A DNA stretch of 64,000 nucleotides from Olsenella sp. An270 (GCF_002159735.1 NZ_NFJF01000002.1:1-64000), one strand, 5' to 3'. Positions 1 to 8,700 are shown, numbered from the stretch's first letter. Notes: generated from the letters alone by a model not told the origin. Translations and numbers: made by a program.

Positions 1-113
1 TGCCCGAGACGCGGCCCGCCCCGGGAGGGCGACATACGAGCGCGGCCCTGGCGCCGGGGGACCGGGGCCGGGGCGGATTTGTCGCTTGACGGAGACTCTC
101 TCATATCAGAAAT

Positions 114-362
114 CCCGGCCCTTGTCCGGGTGCGATCTAAAAAACCCGGCCCTTGTCCGGGTGCGATCTAAAAAACCCGGCCCTTGTCCTCAAATTCGCC
201 CGGAATCGAAGGGTTTTGCGACGCTGAATCCCTTCCGGCGGGACAAGGGCAGGCTTTTCTAGAACGCTCCCGGACAAGGGTCGATAATCCTAGAGCACCC
301 AATGACAACAGCGGACTTTCCTAGAACGCGCCAGGACAAGGGCGGCTATTTCTGGAGTTGCC
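114..362. repeat. array of 31-bp repeats in two opposed blocks
   Basis: The stretch before the first gene holds no convincing ORF. A 31-bp unit beginning GGACAAGGG recurs in strict 31-bp phase: on the plus strand units begin at 241, 272, 303 (degenerate) and 334, and on the minus strand units begin at 127, 158 and 189. The minus-strand units are almost identical to each other; the plus-strand units share GGACAAGGGC and a TCTAGAACGC-like second half. The blocks face each other across about 51 bp that can itself fold (AAGGG/CCCTT). There are no unique spacers, so this is not a CRISPR. The last unit runs to the stop codon of the minus-strand gene ending at 363. Confidence 0.8.
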
Positions 363-1514
363 CTACGCCTCCGTTACGTCCTCAATCTGGAAGATCGGCT
401 CAGAGAGGCGCGGGTCGGCGGCGATCTGCCCCTCGGTGGGCGTGGGGTACTCGTGCCAGGGAAGCTCCTCCTCCAGGCACTGGGAGAAGTCGTCGTCGAT
501 GGCGAGCAGCGCGTCAAAGCGCTCGGAGAGCACCTGCTCGTAGCCGTCCACCAGCGTGATGCGGTAGCGCCGCGTCTGCGTGCCCCCGCCCGCGAAGGAG
601 GCCGTAGCCTCGAGCCTTGCCTGCTCGAAGGCGTCCTCTGCGCAGGTGAAGGAGCTCAGGTAGAGCGAGCGCTCCCATGCGACGAAGTCCTCCTGCGTGG
701 CGGCGTGCGCGCGGAAGCTCTCGAGGTAGGCCTCGTGCGCGGCATCGATCTGGGGCTGCAGCGCCGCATGGTCTTGTTCCGCCTGCTCGTCGAGCGCCTC
801 GATGCGCCCGAGGTGCTGCTCGTCCGTCTCGCCCTCGCGCTGCGCGTACTCGTCGTTGCTGGGGATCCACGAGCTCTGAAGGTCGAGCCACGTCTTGAGC
901 AGCGTGAGCGTCTCGTCTGCCGTCCAGTAGGCGTCCTCGTTGGAAATCGTGAGGTAGGCAACGTCGTTGTCCGCGCCGGTCAAGCAGTCGAAGGCGAGCG
1001 AATCGATGTTGCCCTCCTCGTCGGTAGAGAGCGACACGACGGGGTACTCGTGAATCGGGTCGTGAACGCTCGGCCGGTCGATCGTGACGACGGGACTGTC
1101 CGTCACGCGGTACGTCACGGCCTCGAGGCCCTCGCCGCTCGCGCTGAGGTTGAGCGAGAGCTTGAGGTAGCTGCCGTACGTGCCGTCCTGCGGCATGAGG
1201 CCGTCGGGCGTGGCCTCCACGGCAATGGCCTCGCCGGTCTCGGCAGCCTGCGCGATAGCCAGGCCAAACGCGTTCTCGGTGCCGTCACGCTGAAGGAGCG
1301 CCGGCAGCCCCAGCGCCAGCCCTGCCGTGACGGCGCATCCCGCGGCCCCGACGAGCGCGACGCGGCGGCTGACAAGGACGCGGCGTCTCGGCTCCGCCTC
1401 CCGTGCTCGCAGCTCGCGCACGCGACTCAGCACGGCGTCGTCGAGCTCGGCGCTCGGACGCACCTCACAATACAGCTCGCCCAGGCGCTTCTCTACGCGG
1501 TTCTTCTCGCTCAT
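363..1514 (-). CDS. membrane anti-sigma-factor-like protein (383 aa)
   Basis: Probable regulator of the ECF sigma factor encoded just upstream. The first 50 residues are charged and cytoplasmic, followed by one membrane segment at about residues 50-73 and a large, probably external, acidic C-terminal part rich in Glu, Gln and Ala. The ATG at 1514 overlaps the stop of the sigma gene by ATGA, the usual sigma/anti-sigma coupling; the longer open frame upstream is only an overlap with the sigma gene. I see no zinc-binding anti-sigma motif (HxxxCxxC), so the assignment rests on topology and coupling, not on a recognised domain. What the external part senses is unknown. Confidence 0.65.
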   Translation of the reverse strand: MSEKNRVEKRLGELYCEVRPSAELDDAVLSRVRELRAREAEPRRRVLVSRRVALVGAAGCAVTAGLALGLPALLQRDGTENAFGLAIAQAAETGEAIAVEATPDGLMPQDGTYGSYLKLSLNLSASGEGLEAVTYRVTDSPVVTIDRPSVHDPIHEYPVVSLSTDEEGNIDSLAFDCLTGADNDVAYLTISNEDAYWTADETLTLLKTWLDLQSSWIPSNDEYAQREGETDEQHLGRIEALDEQAEQDHAALQPQIDAAHEAYLESFRAHAATQEDFVAWERSLYLSSFTCAEDAFEQARLEATASFAGGGTQTRRYRITLVDGYEQVLSERFDALLAIDDDFSQCLEEELPWHEYPTPTEGQIAADPRLSEPIFQIEDVTEA

Positions 1515-2017
1515 GACATGCCTCCCAGGTAGACCCTCAGCTTTCGCATGGCGCGCGAGAGGCGCGTGCGCACCGCCGACTCCGAGATGCCGCATGTGGC
1601 GGCGATGGCGTCTGCAGGCAGCTGCTCCACGTAGCGCAGGTGAACGACGGCGCGATAGCGCTCGGGGAGCCGCCGGATGGCCTCCCAGAGCTGGGCGTCG
1701 GTCCAGGGTGCGTCGTCCTTCTCGGCCTGCGCGACCTCGATGCCCAGCGCATCGAACGACTGCGCGTGCCGCCTCCACCATGACCGCGCGAGGTCTCGGC
1801 AGCGGTTGAGCGTGGTACGCAGCAGCCAGGCGCGCAGGTGGTCATCATCCGCGAATTGGGTGTCGCAGCAGGCAAGCGCCACGAAGACGTCCTGGTAGAC
1901 GTCCTCGGCGTCGGCGCGCGACCCGGTCTGCGAGAGCGCCAGCCGCAGCACGCTCGCTCCGTGGTCGCGCATCGCCGCGCGCAGGAACGCGTCATCTCTC
2001 GCCACCCGTTGCGGCAC
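1511..2017 (-). CDS. ECF-type RNA polymerase sigma factor
   Basis: A 168-residue sigma-70 family protein that redirects RNA polymerase. Region 2 lies at about residues 10-80, with the core-binding stretch ADAEDVYQDVFVAL, and region 4 at about 105-165, with LPERYRAVVHLRY followed by an HTH containing ISESAVRTRLSRA. The start is taken as GTG at 2017, preceded by GAGAGGAG; the longer frame reading antisense through mtnN is a shadow. It is translationally coupled to the downstream membrane anti-sigma gene and divergent from luxS. The stimulus and the regulon cannot be read from the sequence. Confidence 0.88.
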   Translation of the reverse strand: MPQRVARDDAFLRAAMRDHGASVLRLALSQTGSRADAEDVYQDVFVALACCDTQFADDDHLRAWLLRTTLNRCRDLARSWWRRHAQSFDALGIEVAQAEKDDAPWTDAQLWEAIRRLPERYRAVVHLRYVEQLPADAIAATCGISESAVRTRLSRAMRKLRVYLGGMS

Positions 2018-2287
2018 GTCTCGCTCCTCTCGTCTCTGCCTTGAACACGGGCCTGAGGGTAGTTTGTCCCAAGTTTTCCGCGAAGGACGACCCAAAGTTT
2101 CGCACCCAAGGCCCCCTCCCTCGCGGTTTGGGTTCACGTTTTCCGCCATCACGCGATCGCAAATTCGCTCAACTGGGCTTTCTCCGACTGCCGTCCGTTC
2201 CGTAGCGCGTGCACGAATCCAAACCGTCTGGGGGTTTGGGTTCGTGGGGTACACTGGGGCGAGAAGAACCGCGTCGCAGGGAGCCCC
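2018..2287. promoter_or_regulatory. divergent control region with inverted repeat before luxS
   Basis: Intergenic region between the sigma gene and luxS. A 14-bp inverted repeat (CACGAATCCAAACC at 2212-2225 and its complement at 2233-2246, one mismatch, 7-bp loop) sits directly upstream of a -10-like TACACT at 2250-2255. A third half-site (GGTTTGGGTTCACG) lies at 2125-2138, nearer the sigma gene. The layout suggests an operator, or a leader hairpin if transcription starts further upstream. A copy of the dispersed motif GGCGAGAAGAAC lies at 2258 between the -10 and the luxS ribosome-binding site. Confidence 0.5.
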
Positions 2288-2776
2288 ATGGACAAGATCG
2301 CCAGCTTCACCGTCAACCACCTCGTGCTCGAGCCGGGGGTCTACGTGAGCCGCGTGGACGCCGACCCCGCTACGGGAGCCGTGGTCACCACGTTTGACCT
2401 GCGTCTGACTGCCCCCAACCGTGAGCCGGTCATGGACACCGCCGCTGTTCACGCCATAGAGCACCTCGGTGCCACCTACCTGCGCAACGACCCTACCTGG
2501 CGCGACCGGGTGGTCTACTTTGGCCCGATGGGCTGCCGCACCGGCTTCTACCTCATCCTCTTTGGTGAGCACACCTCCGCCGAGGTGGCGCCGCTCGTGC
2601 GCGCGACCTTCGAGTTCATCCGCGACTTCGAGGGGGAGATCCCCGGCGCGCGCCCGGAGGAGTGCGGCAACTGGCACGACGCCGACCTCACGCAGGCCCG
2701 CTGGTGGGCGCGGCGCTACCTGGAGAACACGCTCGAGCACATCGACGAGGCGCACCTCGTCTACCCGGAGAGCTAG
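2288..2776 (+). CDS. luxS: S-ribosylhomocysteine lyase (AI-2 synthase)
   Basis: Cleaves S-ribosylhomocysteine to homocysteine and DPD, the precursor of autoinducer-2, in the cytosolic activated methyl cycle. The protein has the family's usual length (162 aa). The metal-binding HAIEH places His55 and His59, with Cys126 in EECGNWHD as third ligand, and the catalytic Cys83 in GPMGCRTG is present. The substrate-producing enzyme mtnN follows 9 bp downstream, so the two consecutive steps are co-transcribed. The start is ATG at 2288. Confidence 0.97.
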   Translation: MDKIASFTVNHLVLEPGVYVSRVDADPATGAVVTTFDLRLTAPNREPVMDTAAVHAIEHLGATYLRNDPTWRDRVVYFGPMGCRTGFYLILFGEHTSAEVAPLVRATFEFIRDFEGEIPGARPEECGNWHDADLTQARWWARRYLENTLEHIDEAHLVYPES

Positions 2777-2785
2777 GGGGCACAC

Positions 2786-3487
2786 GTGAAGATCGGAATC
2801 ATCGGCGCGATGGACGTGGAGGTCGAGCTCCTGCGCGAGCGCCTCTTCGACCAGGAGGTCACCTCGGCCGTGGGCATGGACTTCTACGAGGGACGCCTGG
2901 GCGAGAGGGACGTGGTGGTCGTCAAGTGCGGCATCGGCAAGGTCAACGCCGGCGTCTGCGCGCAGGCGCTCGTCGATCGCTTCCACGTCACGCACCTGAT
3001 CAACACCGGCATCGCCGGCTCGCTCGACCCGGAGGGCCTCGACGTCGGCGACCTCGTCGTGGCCACCGACTGCGTCCAGCACGACTTCTCCGTGGCGCCG
3101 CTCGGCTACGCGCCCGGCCTGATCCCCGGCCGCGACCGCGCGGAGTTCGTCGCCGACGCCCGCATGCGCGAGGTCGCGCTCGCGACGGCCGCCGAGGTTG
3201 CGTCCGACGTCCACGCCGTCGCCGGCCGTGTGGCCTCGGGCGACCAGTTCATCTCCGCCGAGGAGGACCGCGAGCGCATCGTCTCGACGTTCGGGGCCGT
3301 GTGCTGCGAGATGGAGGGCGCCGCGATCGCCCAGGTGGCGACCTTGAACGGCGTCCCCTTCGCCGTGGTGCGCGCCATCTCGGACAAGCCCGGCGCCGAG
3401 GGCCAGACCGTCACCTACGCCCAGTTCGAGCAGGCCGCAGCCCACCACTGCGCCAAGATCGTCGCCCACATGGTCGCCGCGCTGTAA
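2786..3487 (+). CDS. mtnN: 5'-methylthioadenosine/S-adenosylhomocysteine nucleosidase
   Basis: Hydrolyses S-adenosylhomocysteine and methylthioadenosine to adenine and the thio-ribose compound, supplying the LuxS substrate. The 233-residue protein starts MKIGIIGAMDVEVELL, carries the INTGIAGS nucleoside-phosphorylase motif, the EMEGAAIAQ ribose-binding stretch and RAISDKPG with the catalytic Asp. The start is GTG at 2786 behind AGGGGG. It is the second gene of the luxS operon and ends at a strong paired-hairpin region shared with the convergent degV-like gene. Confidence 0.96.
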   Translation: MKIGIIGAMDVEVELLRERLFDQEVTSAVGMDFYEGRLGERDVVVVKCGIGKVNAGVCAQALVDRFHVTHLINTGIAGSLDPEGLDVGDLVVATDCVQHDFSVAPLGYAPGLIPGRDRAEFVADARMREVALATAAEVASDVHAVAGRVASGDQFISAEEDRERIVSTFGAVCCEMEGAAIAQVATLNGVPFAVVRAISDKPGAEGQTVTYAQFEQAAAHHCAKIVAHMVAAL

Positions 3488-3502
3488 TCAACCTGCCCGC
3501 CA

Positions 3503-3592
3503 CGGCGAGAGGGGGTAACGTCCGCCGCGAGTTCTTGCCGAGCGCTCTTCTCGGCAAGCTGTCTGAGCGCCGGATGTTGTCCCCTCTCGCCG
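3503..3592. terminator. nested inverted repeats between convergent genes
   Basis: An outer 12-bp stem (CGGCGAGAGGGG at 3503-3514 with its complement at 3581-3592) encloses a perfect 9-bp hairpin (CTTGCCGAG at 3534-3542, complement at 3550-3558, 7-nt loop). It lies between the convergent mtnN and degV-like stops and is symmetrical, so it could act as a bidirectional terminator. There is no run of U, so termination is inferred from position only. Confidence 0.5.
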
Positions 3593-3603
3593 CGGCTGCG
3601 CGG

Positions 3604-4461
3604 CTACATGCCCATGACCGCCATGCCAACGAGCGTGGGCCCCGTGTGCACGAGCAGGTCGGCCGAGATGCCGCAGCTGATGAACTCGACGGCGTTGCCC
3701 ACGCGCTCGCGCAGGCGCGCCTCGAGCTCCCCGCGCAGGCTCGGGTCGAAGGTGCACACGGCCACGCGCACCTGGTTCCAGCGCGCCGCCTGCTCGGCGA
3801 TGAGGTCGACCTGGGTCTTCAGGGCCTTCTGCCAGCCGCGCGGCTTCTTCTCGATCACGTACTTGCCCTCGCGCTCGTCGCAGGTGAGGACCGGCTTGAT
3901 GTTGAGCATGGAGCCCACGCGGTAGACGGCCTCGCTGATGCGCCCGCCCTTGCGCAGGAAGTCGAGCTTCTGAACCGAGAAGTACACGCGCACGCGCTCG
4001 CTCACCGCCGTGAGCACGCTGCCCAGGCGCTCGAGCGGCATGCCGGCCTCGACCTGGCGCACCGCCTCCATGACGACCATGCCGGCGGCCACGCCGATGC
4101 TCTTGGTGTCCACCGTGACGACGGGGAAGTCCTCCATCTGCCGCGCGACCATGCTCACGGTCTCGTAGGTGGCGGAGAGGCCCGACGAGATGGTCACCAC
4201 GACGGCGCCCGCGTAGCCGTCGCGCCTGGCCTGCTCGAAGGTCTGCTGGATCTTCATGGGGGAGGGCAGCGACGTGGTGGGAATCTCCTCGTCAAAGCGC
4301 CGCACGACGTCCTCGGTGGTGATGTCGACGCCGTTCTCGTAGCTCGAGCCGTCGGAGTAGTTGATGCGCAGCGGGATGACGCGCACGTCGTGAGCGGCGA
4401 CGAAGTCTGCCGGCGTGTCCGTCCCGGAGTCCGTGATGATGGCGATTCGCTGGTCGTTCAT
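3604..4461 (-). CDS. DegV family fatty-acid-binding protein
   Basis: A 285-residue DegV-fold protein, a family that binds fatty acids (FakB-like) for presentation to fatty acid kinase in Gram-positives. It opens with IAIITDSGTD, has the TSLPSP ligand-pocket stretch, TISSGLSATYE and the FLRKGGRIS segment typical of the family. It stands alone and is divergent from the DUF1836 gene. No FakA kinase is in the window, so fatty-acid channelling is inferred from the family only. Confidence 0.92.
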   Translation of the reverse strand: MNDQRIAIITDSGTDTPADFVAAHDVRVIPLRINYSDGSSYENGVDITTEDVVRRFDEEIPTTSLPSPMKIQQTFEQARRDGYAGAVVVTISSGLSATYETVSMVARQMEDFPVVTVDTKSIGVAAGMVVMEAVRQVEAGMPLERLGSVLTAVSERVRVYFSVQKLDFLRKGGRISEAVYRVGSMLNIKPVLTCDEREGKYVIEKKPRGWQKALKTQVDLIAEQAARWNQVRVAVCTFDPSLRGELEARLRERVGNAVEFISCGISADLLVHTGPTLVGMAVMGM

Positions 4462-4575
4462 GGGTCCCCCCAGGCGTGTCGGGCCGTACGTTCGCTATGA
4501 TGGGAGCGTAGTTCCCCGCAACACGGTATTCAATACTAGATTGACTGTTTTTCGGTAACTGCACAGGAGCGGCAC

Positions 4576-5181
4576 ATGGGCGACAAGGACAAGATCATCG
4601 CGCTCCCGCACGTGGACGCCGCCGCGCGCGAGCGGCTCGCCGAGCGCATGCGCACCCTCCACATCACCCGGATCAGCGAGATGCCCCGCATCGAGCTCTA
4701 CCTCGACCAGGTTCTCACGCTCGTGACCCAGGAGCTCGAGTTCATGCGGGTCCCCGGCGACGCCACCGTGACCGGGTCGATGGTCAACAACTACGTCAAG
4801 CAGGGCGTCATCCCGGCGCCGCACAAGAAGCGCTACACCCGCAGGCACCTCGCCTCGCTGCTCTTTGTCTGCGCGTTCAAGCGCGTCTTCTCCATCGCCC
4901 AGGTCAAGCAGCTCATGGAGCGCATCTACGCCTCGGGCGCCGACTTCGCCTGGCTCTACGACGAGGCCTGCGGCCTGCTCGAGCGCTCGCTCGCGGCCTG
5001 CTTCGACGGCGCCGACGCGCGCGAGTCCCTGCGCGAGGAAGGCGTCGGCCTGGGGGAGGCGGCCGAGAGGAGCCTCGACCCCGAGCTCGAGCGCCTGATC
5101 GAGGTGTCCGTGGCCTCGCTCGCCACGAAGGTCTTCGTCGAGCAGACGCTCCTTCTCGCCGACGGTGGCGAGCAGAGGTGA
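4576..5181 (+). CDS. DUF1836 domain protein, putative MerR-like regulator
   Basis: A 201-residue protein with the DUF1836 signature TGSMVNNYVKQGVIPAP followed by KKRYTRRHLASL, a winged-helix-like N-terminal module related to MerR DNA-binding domains. The C-terminal half is acidic and helical. The stop codon is overlapped by the nhaA GTG start (GTGA), so it is likely co-expressed with, and may regulate, the antiporter. No ligand is recognisable. Confidence 0.85.
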   Translation: MGDKDKIIALPHVDAAARERLAERMRTLHITRISEMPRIELYLDQVLTLVTQELEFMRVPGDATVTGSMVNNYVKQGVIPAPHKKRYTRRHLASLLFVCAFKRVFSIAQVKQLMERIYASGADFAWLYDEACGLLERSLAACFDGADARESLREEGVGLGEAAERSLDPELERLIEVSVASLATKVFVEQTLLLADGGEQR

Positions 5182-6548
5182 CGCGCCCCGGGTCCATCTT
5201 CGACGAGCCGGCGGTCGTGCGCCGCCTCGAGCGCCGAAGCTCGCTCTCGCGCCTCACCTCGAGCAGCACCATCGCCGCCGCGGTCATGGTGGGCGCCGCC
5301 CTTCTCGCCCTCGTGGTGGCCAACTCCCCGCTCTACGAGGGGGTCGAGTACGTGCTCGAGCTGCCGCTCTCGGTGGGCGTGGGCCGCCTCTCGGTGGCGC
5401 TCACCGTGGAGCAGTTCGTCAACGACTTCCTCATGGCGGTGTTCTTCCTGCTCGTGGGCATCGAGCTCAAGTACGAGATGACGGTCGGCCAGCTGCGGCG
5501 GCCCCGACAGGCGGCGCTGCCCATGCTCTCCGCGGTGGGCGGCGTCTGCGTGCCCGCCCTCATCTACCTTGCCGTCAACGTGCTCGGCGGGGGCGAGCCG
5601 CGCGGATGGGCGGTCCCCATCGCGACCGACATCGCCTTCGCGCTCGGCGTGGTGTCGCTGCTGGGCGACCGCGTCTCCCCCGAGGCCAGGGTCTTCTTTC
5701 AGACGCTCGCCATCGCCGACGACATCCTCGCCATCGTGGTTATCGCGCTCTTCTACGGGCAGACGCCGGACCTCGCCTGGTGCGCGGCCTCGCTCGTCTT
5801 CGTCGCCGCGCTCGCCGCGCTCAACCGCGCCCGCGTCTACTCGGTGGGGCCCTACGTGGCCGTCGGCCTCGTGCTGTGGGCCTGCATGTTCAACTCGGGC
5901 ATCCATGCCACGCTCGCCGGCGTCATCCTCGCCTTCGCGCTGCCGAGCCGCTCGGACGTGCGCCTCGCCGACCTCGGGGGCTGGCTCGCCGCACGCGCCC
6001 GCGACCTCGACGACACCTACGACGACGAGGGCCACGTCCTCGGCCAGCACGACTTCACCGACGGCGCCTGGCGCGTCGAGCGCGTCATGCACCACGTGAC
6101 GCCGCCGCTGCAGCGCATGGAGCGCTACGTCTCGGTCCTCGTGAACTTCTGCGTGCTGCCGCTGTTCGCCTTCGTCAACGCCGAGCTCCACCTCGTGGGC
6201 GCCAACATGGCGTCGGTGCTCACGAGCCCCGTCGCGCACGGCGTCTTCCTCGGCGCCGTCGTGGGCAAGCCGATCGGCATCATCGGCGTGACCGTGCTGC
6301 TCGTGCGCCTGGGCTTCGCGCGTCTGCCGCGCGGCATGGACTGGGCCCAGGTGGTCACGGTCGGCCTCATGGGCGGCGTGGGCTTCACCATGTCCATCCT
6401 GATCTGCGGCCTCGCCTTCGCCGACCCCGCCGACGCCATCGCGGCCAAGTGCGCGATCCTTCTGGGCTCGGTCGCCTCGGCCCTTCTCGGCATGCTCTTC
6501 GGGCGGCTGCTCATCCGCCGCGGGCGAGAAGGGCGACGCCGGCGGTAG
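5178..6548 (+). CDS. nhaA: Na+/H+ antiporter NhaA
   Basis: Inner-membrane sodium/proton antiporter for pH and sodium homeostasis. The 456 residues contain about 11-12 hydrophobic segments. The NhaA hallmarks are visible: FFLLVGIELKYEM, the ATDIAFALGVV stretch and QTLAIADDILAIVVIA with the paired aspartates of the ion-binding site, and GLMGGVGFTMSI near the C-terminus. The start is GTG at 5178, overlapping the DUF1836 stop. A hydrophilic insertion of about 50 residues (around 265-320) is longer than in the E. coli protein. Confidence 0.95.
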   Translation: MTRPGSIFDEPAVVRRLERRSSLSRLTSSSTIAAAVMVGAALLALVVANSPLYEGVEYVLELPLSVGVGRLSVALTVEQFVNDFLMAVFFLLVGIELKYEMTVGQLRRPRQAALPMLSAVGGVCVPALIYLAVNVLGGGEPRGWAVPIATDIAFALGVVSLLGDRVSPEARVFFQTLAIADDILAIVVIALFYGQTPDLAWCAASLVFVAALAALNRARVYSVGPYVAVGLVLWACMFNSGIHATLAGVILAFALPSRSDVRLADLGGWLAARARDLDDTYDDEGHVLGQHDFTDGAWRVERVMHHVTPPLQRMERYVSVLVNFCVLPLFAFVNAELHLVGANMASVLTSPVAHGVFLGAVVGKPIGIIGVTVLLVRLGFARLPRGMDWAQVVTVGLMGGVGFTMSILICGLAFADPADAIAAKCAILLGSVASALLGMLFGRLLIRRGREGRRRR

Positions 6549-6654
6549 GCCCGTCCGCCGCCCGGGTCTCGCACCCCGTCATGTTGTCCGCCGCTTGGGG
6601 TATCCTAGGATGAAGACGCGGCGCCGCCCGGACGGCGCCTGATTGGAGACTCAC

Positions 6655-7305
6655 ATGCGCGGACTCAAACGTCTCTGTACGGTCATCTTCGTGCTCGCGA
6701 CCGTCTTCGCCCTGGCAGCCCTCACGCTCACGTGGTACGGGCCGTGGACGGACGAGGCGACCGCCCTGCTCTACCTCGAGCCCTATGCGCTGGCCGTGCT
6801 CGCGTGCCTGATCGTGAGCGGAGTCGGGCTGCTCGTCCTTCTCGGCCGCGCGCTCTTCGCCGGGAAGCGCGTGCGCACGGTCGAGGTCGCCACGGTGGAC
6901 GGCGGCGTCATCTCGGTGACGCGCGACGCCATCGCCGCGCAGGCCTCCCACATCGTCGAGGCCGACGGGACCTGCGTCGCCGCGCGCGTCCACGTGGACG
7001 CCAAGCCGCGCGGGCACGTCCGCGTGCACGTCCGCGTGCTGCCGCGCCAGACGGTCGACGTGGTCGCCAAGGGCGCCGAGCTGCACGCCGAGCTGGTGGA
7101 CGGCCTCGCCGCCGTCTGCGGCGACACCGTCGAGAACGTGAGCCTGGAGTTCGTCGAGCCCGAGTCCGTGACGCTCGCCGAGACGGGCGAGGCCGAGGCC
7201 GTCGCCCCCGAGCGCGAGGCGACGAGTGCCCCGGCGCCCGAGGACACGACGAGCGAGATCACCGTCTCGATGGGCCCCGCGCGCGACGCGGAGAGGGAGG
7301 CGTAA
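6655..7305 (+). CDS. amaP: AmaP-like alkaline-shock membrane anchor
   Basis: A 216-residue protein with two N-terminal membrane segments (about residues 5-27 and 42-66) and a soluble Asp23-like domain (about 75-175), then an acidic tail. AmaP proteins anchor Asp23-family proteins at the membrane in Gram-positives. The ATG at 6655, with GGAG upstream, is preferred over the in-frame TTG at 6643. It is the first gene of an operon with a DUF2273 protein and an Asp23 protein, the classical genetic neighbourhood. Confidence 0.85.
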   Translation: MRGLKRLCTVIFVLATVFALAALTLTWYGPWTDEATALLYLEPYALAVLACLIVSGVGLLVLLGRALFAGKRVRTVEVATVDGGVISVTRDAIAAQASHIVEADGTCVAARVHVDAKPRGHVRVHVRVLPRQTVDVVAKGAELHAELVDGLAAVCGDTVENVSLEFVEPESVTLAETGEAEAVAPEREATSAPAPEDTTSEITVSMGPARDAEREA

Positions 7306-7308
7306 GCG

Positions 7309-7641
7309 ATGGCGGACGAGAAGACCCCGCGCCCCAAGATCGAGCTGGAGGACAGGGGCGAGCGCCCCGCGCCCGACGACGGCTCCTACACCGTCGGCGA
7401 GGCGGTCCGCGACGGCTCGGCGCGCCTCTTTGCCTGGGTGCGCCGGACGTTCCCGGGACACGAGCACGCCTTCTGGGGCGGCGTCCTCGGGTTCGTGGCG
7501 GCGATCCTGTTTCTGACGCTCGGCCTGTTCAAGGCGCTCGTGATCGTGGTCCTCGTGATTGTGGGCGTGGCCGCGGGCCAGGCGCTCGACGGCGACTCCA
7601 AGATCATGGACCTGCTCCGGAGACTGTTCTCACGTAACTAG
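7309..7641 (+). CDS. DUF2273 small membrane protein
   Basis: A 110-residue protein with a charged N-terminus, an amphipathic middle and a hydrophobic hairpin (about residues 60-90, ending VIVGVAAGQALDGD). DUF2273 proteins occur between amaP and asp23 in many Firmicutes and Actinobacteria and are thought to be part of the cell-envelope Asp23 complex. It begins 3 bp after the amaP stop. Function is inferred from the neighbourhood. Confidence 0.8.
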   Translation: MADEKTPRPKIELEDRGERPAPDDGSYTVGEAVRDGSARLFAWVRRTFPGHEHAFWGGVLGFVAAILFLTLGLFKALVIVVLVIVGVAAGQALDGDSKIMDLLRRLFSRN

Positions 7642-7691
7642 CGACTGCGATTGGCCCTCGGGCGCGAGCCCCGGCAGCGAGGAGAGAGACG

Positions 7692-8222
7692 ATGAGCAAG
7701 ACGGAAGACGCGAAGACGCTTACCACCGACGCCGAGACGACCGCCGCCGCGGCCGAGGAGCCCACGATGCTCGCCACCACCACGGAGGAGAGCACCGACA
7801 TCGAGGCCGTCGCCGACGACGAGGACGTGGACTCGGAGGACTCGCTGACCTTCTCCAACGGCGTCATCGAGAAGATCGCCGCGATCGCCATGCGCGAGGT
7901 GCCGGGCGTCGTGGGCATGAAGGGCAACTGGTTCAACCGCGTTCAGGACGCCTTCGGTGCGAGCGACTCCACCGCCGGCGTGACCGTGGAGGTCACCCCC
8001 GAGAGCGCCGTGCGCGTGAACATCTCCGTGCTGATCGAGTACGGCGCGTACGCGCCGCAGGTCTTCGAGGACGTCAAGCGCGCCGTGGTCAAGCAGGTCA
8101 CGGGCATGACGGGCCTCGAGGTCGCCGGCGTCAACCTGCGCATCGAGGACGTCCTCACCGAGGAGGAGATCGAGCAGCGCTCGCGTCGCCCCAAGAGGGA
8201 CGAGCCCGAGGACGAGGAGTAG
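7692..8222 (+). CDS. Asp23/Gls24 family envelope stress protein
   Basis: A 176-residue alkaline-shock protein. After an acidic, low-complexity N-terminus of about 50 residues comes the Asp23 fold: LTFSNGVIEKIAAIAMREV, PGVVGMKG, VNISVLIEYGAYAPQVFEDV and VAGVNLRIEDV. These proteins attach to AmaP at the membrane and support envelope homeostasis. The ribosome-binding site is GAGGAGAG before ATG 7692. It is the third gene of the amaP operon. Confidence 0.92.
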   Translation: MSKTEDAKTLTTDAETTAAAAEEPTMLATTTEESTDIEAVADDEDVDSEDSLTFSNGVIEKIAAIAMREVPGVVGMKGNWFNRVQDAFGASDSTAGVTVEVTPESAVRVNISVLIEYGAYAPQVFEDVKRAVVKQVTGMTGLEVAGVNLRIEDVLTEEEIEQRSRRPKRDEPEDEE

Positions 8223-8247
8223 CGGCCACGTCCGCGAGGAGGGCGAC

Positions 8248-8700
8248 ATGCGTGACAGCGTGAGCATCGCCGCCGTGGGCGCGGCGGCAAGCCACAACAA
8301 CCGACCGGGCCCGGACCACATGAACTGCGGCGAGTCTGTCATCGCGGCGCTCTGGGACGCCTTCGAGCCCGACTTCCCGCGTGCCGTGGTGTCCGCGGGC
8401 GCGGGCATGGGCGCCGGAATCGGCGGGTCGCGCTGCCTCTGCGGCGCCCTCAACGGCGGCGTGGTGTTTCTCGGCCTCATGATGGGCACGATGGAGCGCA
8501 CCAAGCCGCTCGCCGCCGAGCTGCACGACGCCTTCTGCGAGGAGACGGGTGTGCGCACGCCCTGCTGCTGCGTGCTCACCCGCGCGATGGAGTGGCACAG
8601 CGCCGAGCGCGAGTCCCGCTGCCAGGAGAACTGCGCCGTCGCCGCCAGGGCAGCGGCACGGATCCTCTGCCGCGAGCTCGGCGTGCGCGCGGAGGACTAG
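8248..8700 (+). CDS. C_GCAxxG_C_C family redox protein
   Basis: A 150-residue cysteine-rich protein of the C_GCAxxG_C_C family, whose members are thought to bind a metal or Fe-S centre. Cysteines are in NCGESVIAAL, GSRCLCGALNGG, TPCCCVLTR and SRCQENC, interspersed with the glycine-rich GAGMGAGIGG. The start is ATG at 8248 after GAGGAGGG, 25 bp after the asp23 gene, so it may be the last gene of that operon. The biochemical role is not known. Confidence 0.8.
   Translation: MRDSVSIAAVGAAASHNNRPGPDHMNCGESVIAALWDAFEPDFPRAVVSAGAGMGAGIGGSRCLCGALNGGVVFLGLMMGTMERTKPLAAELHDAFCEETGVRTPCCCVLTRAMEWHSAERESRCQENCAVAARAAARILCRELGVRAED

Noticed and set aside
114-362. CRISPR array
   Set aside because: The 31-bp units abut with no unique spacers and change strand; no cas genes are present.
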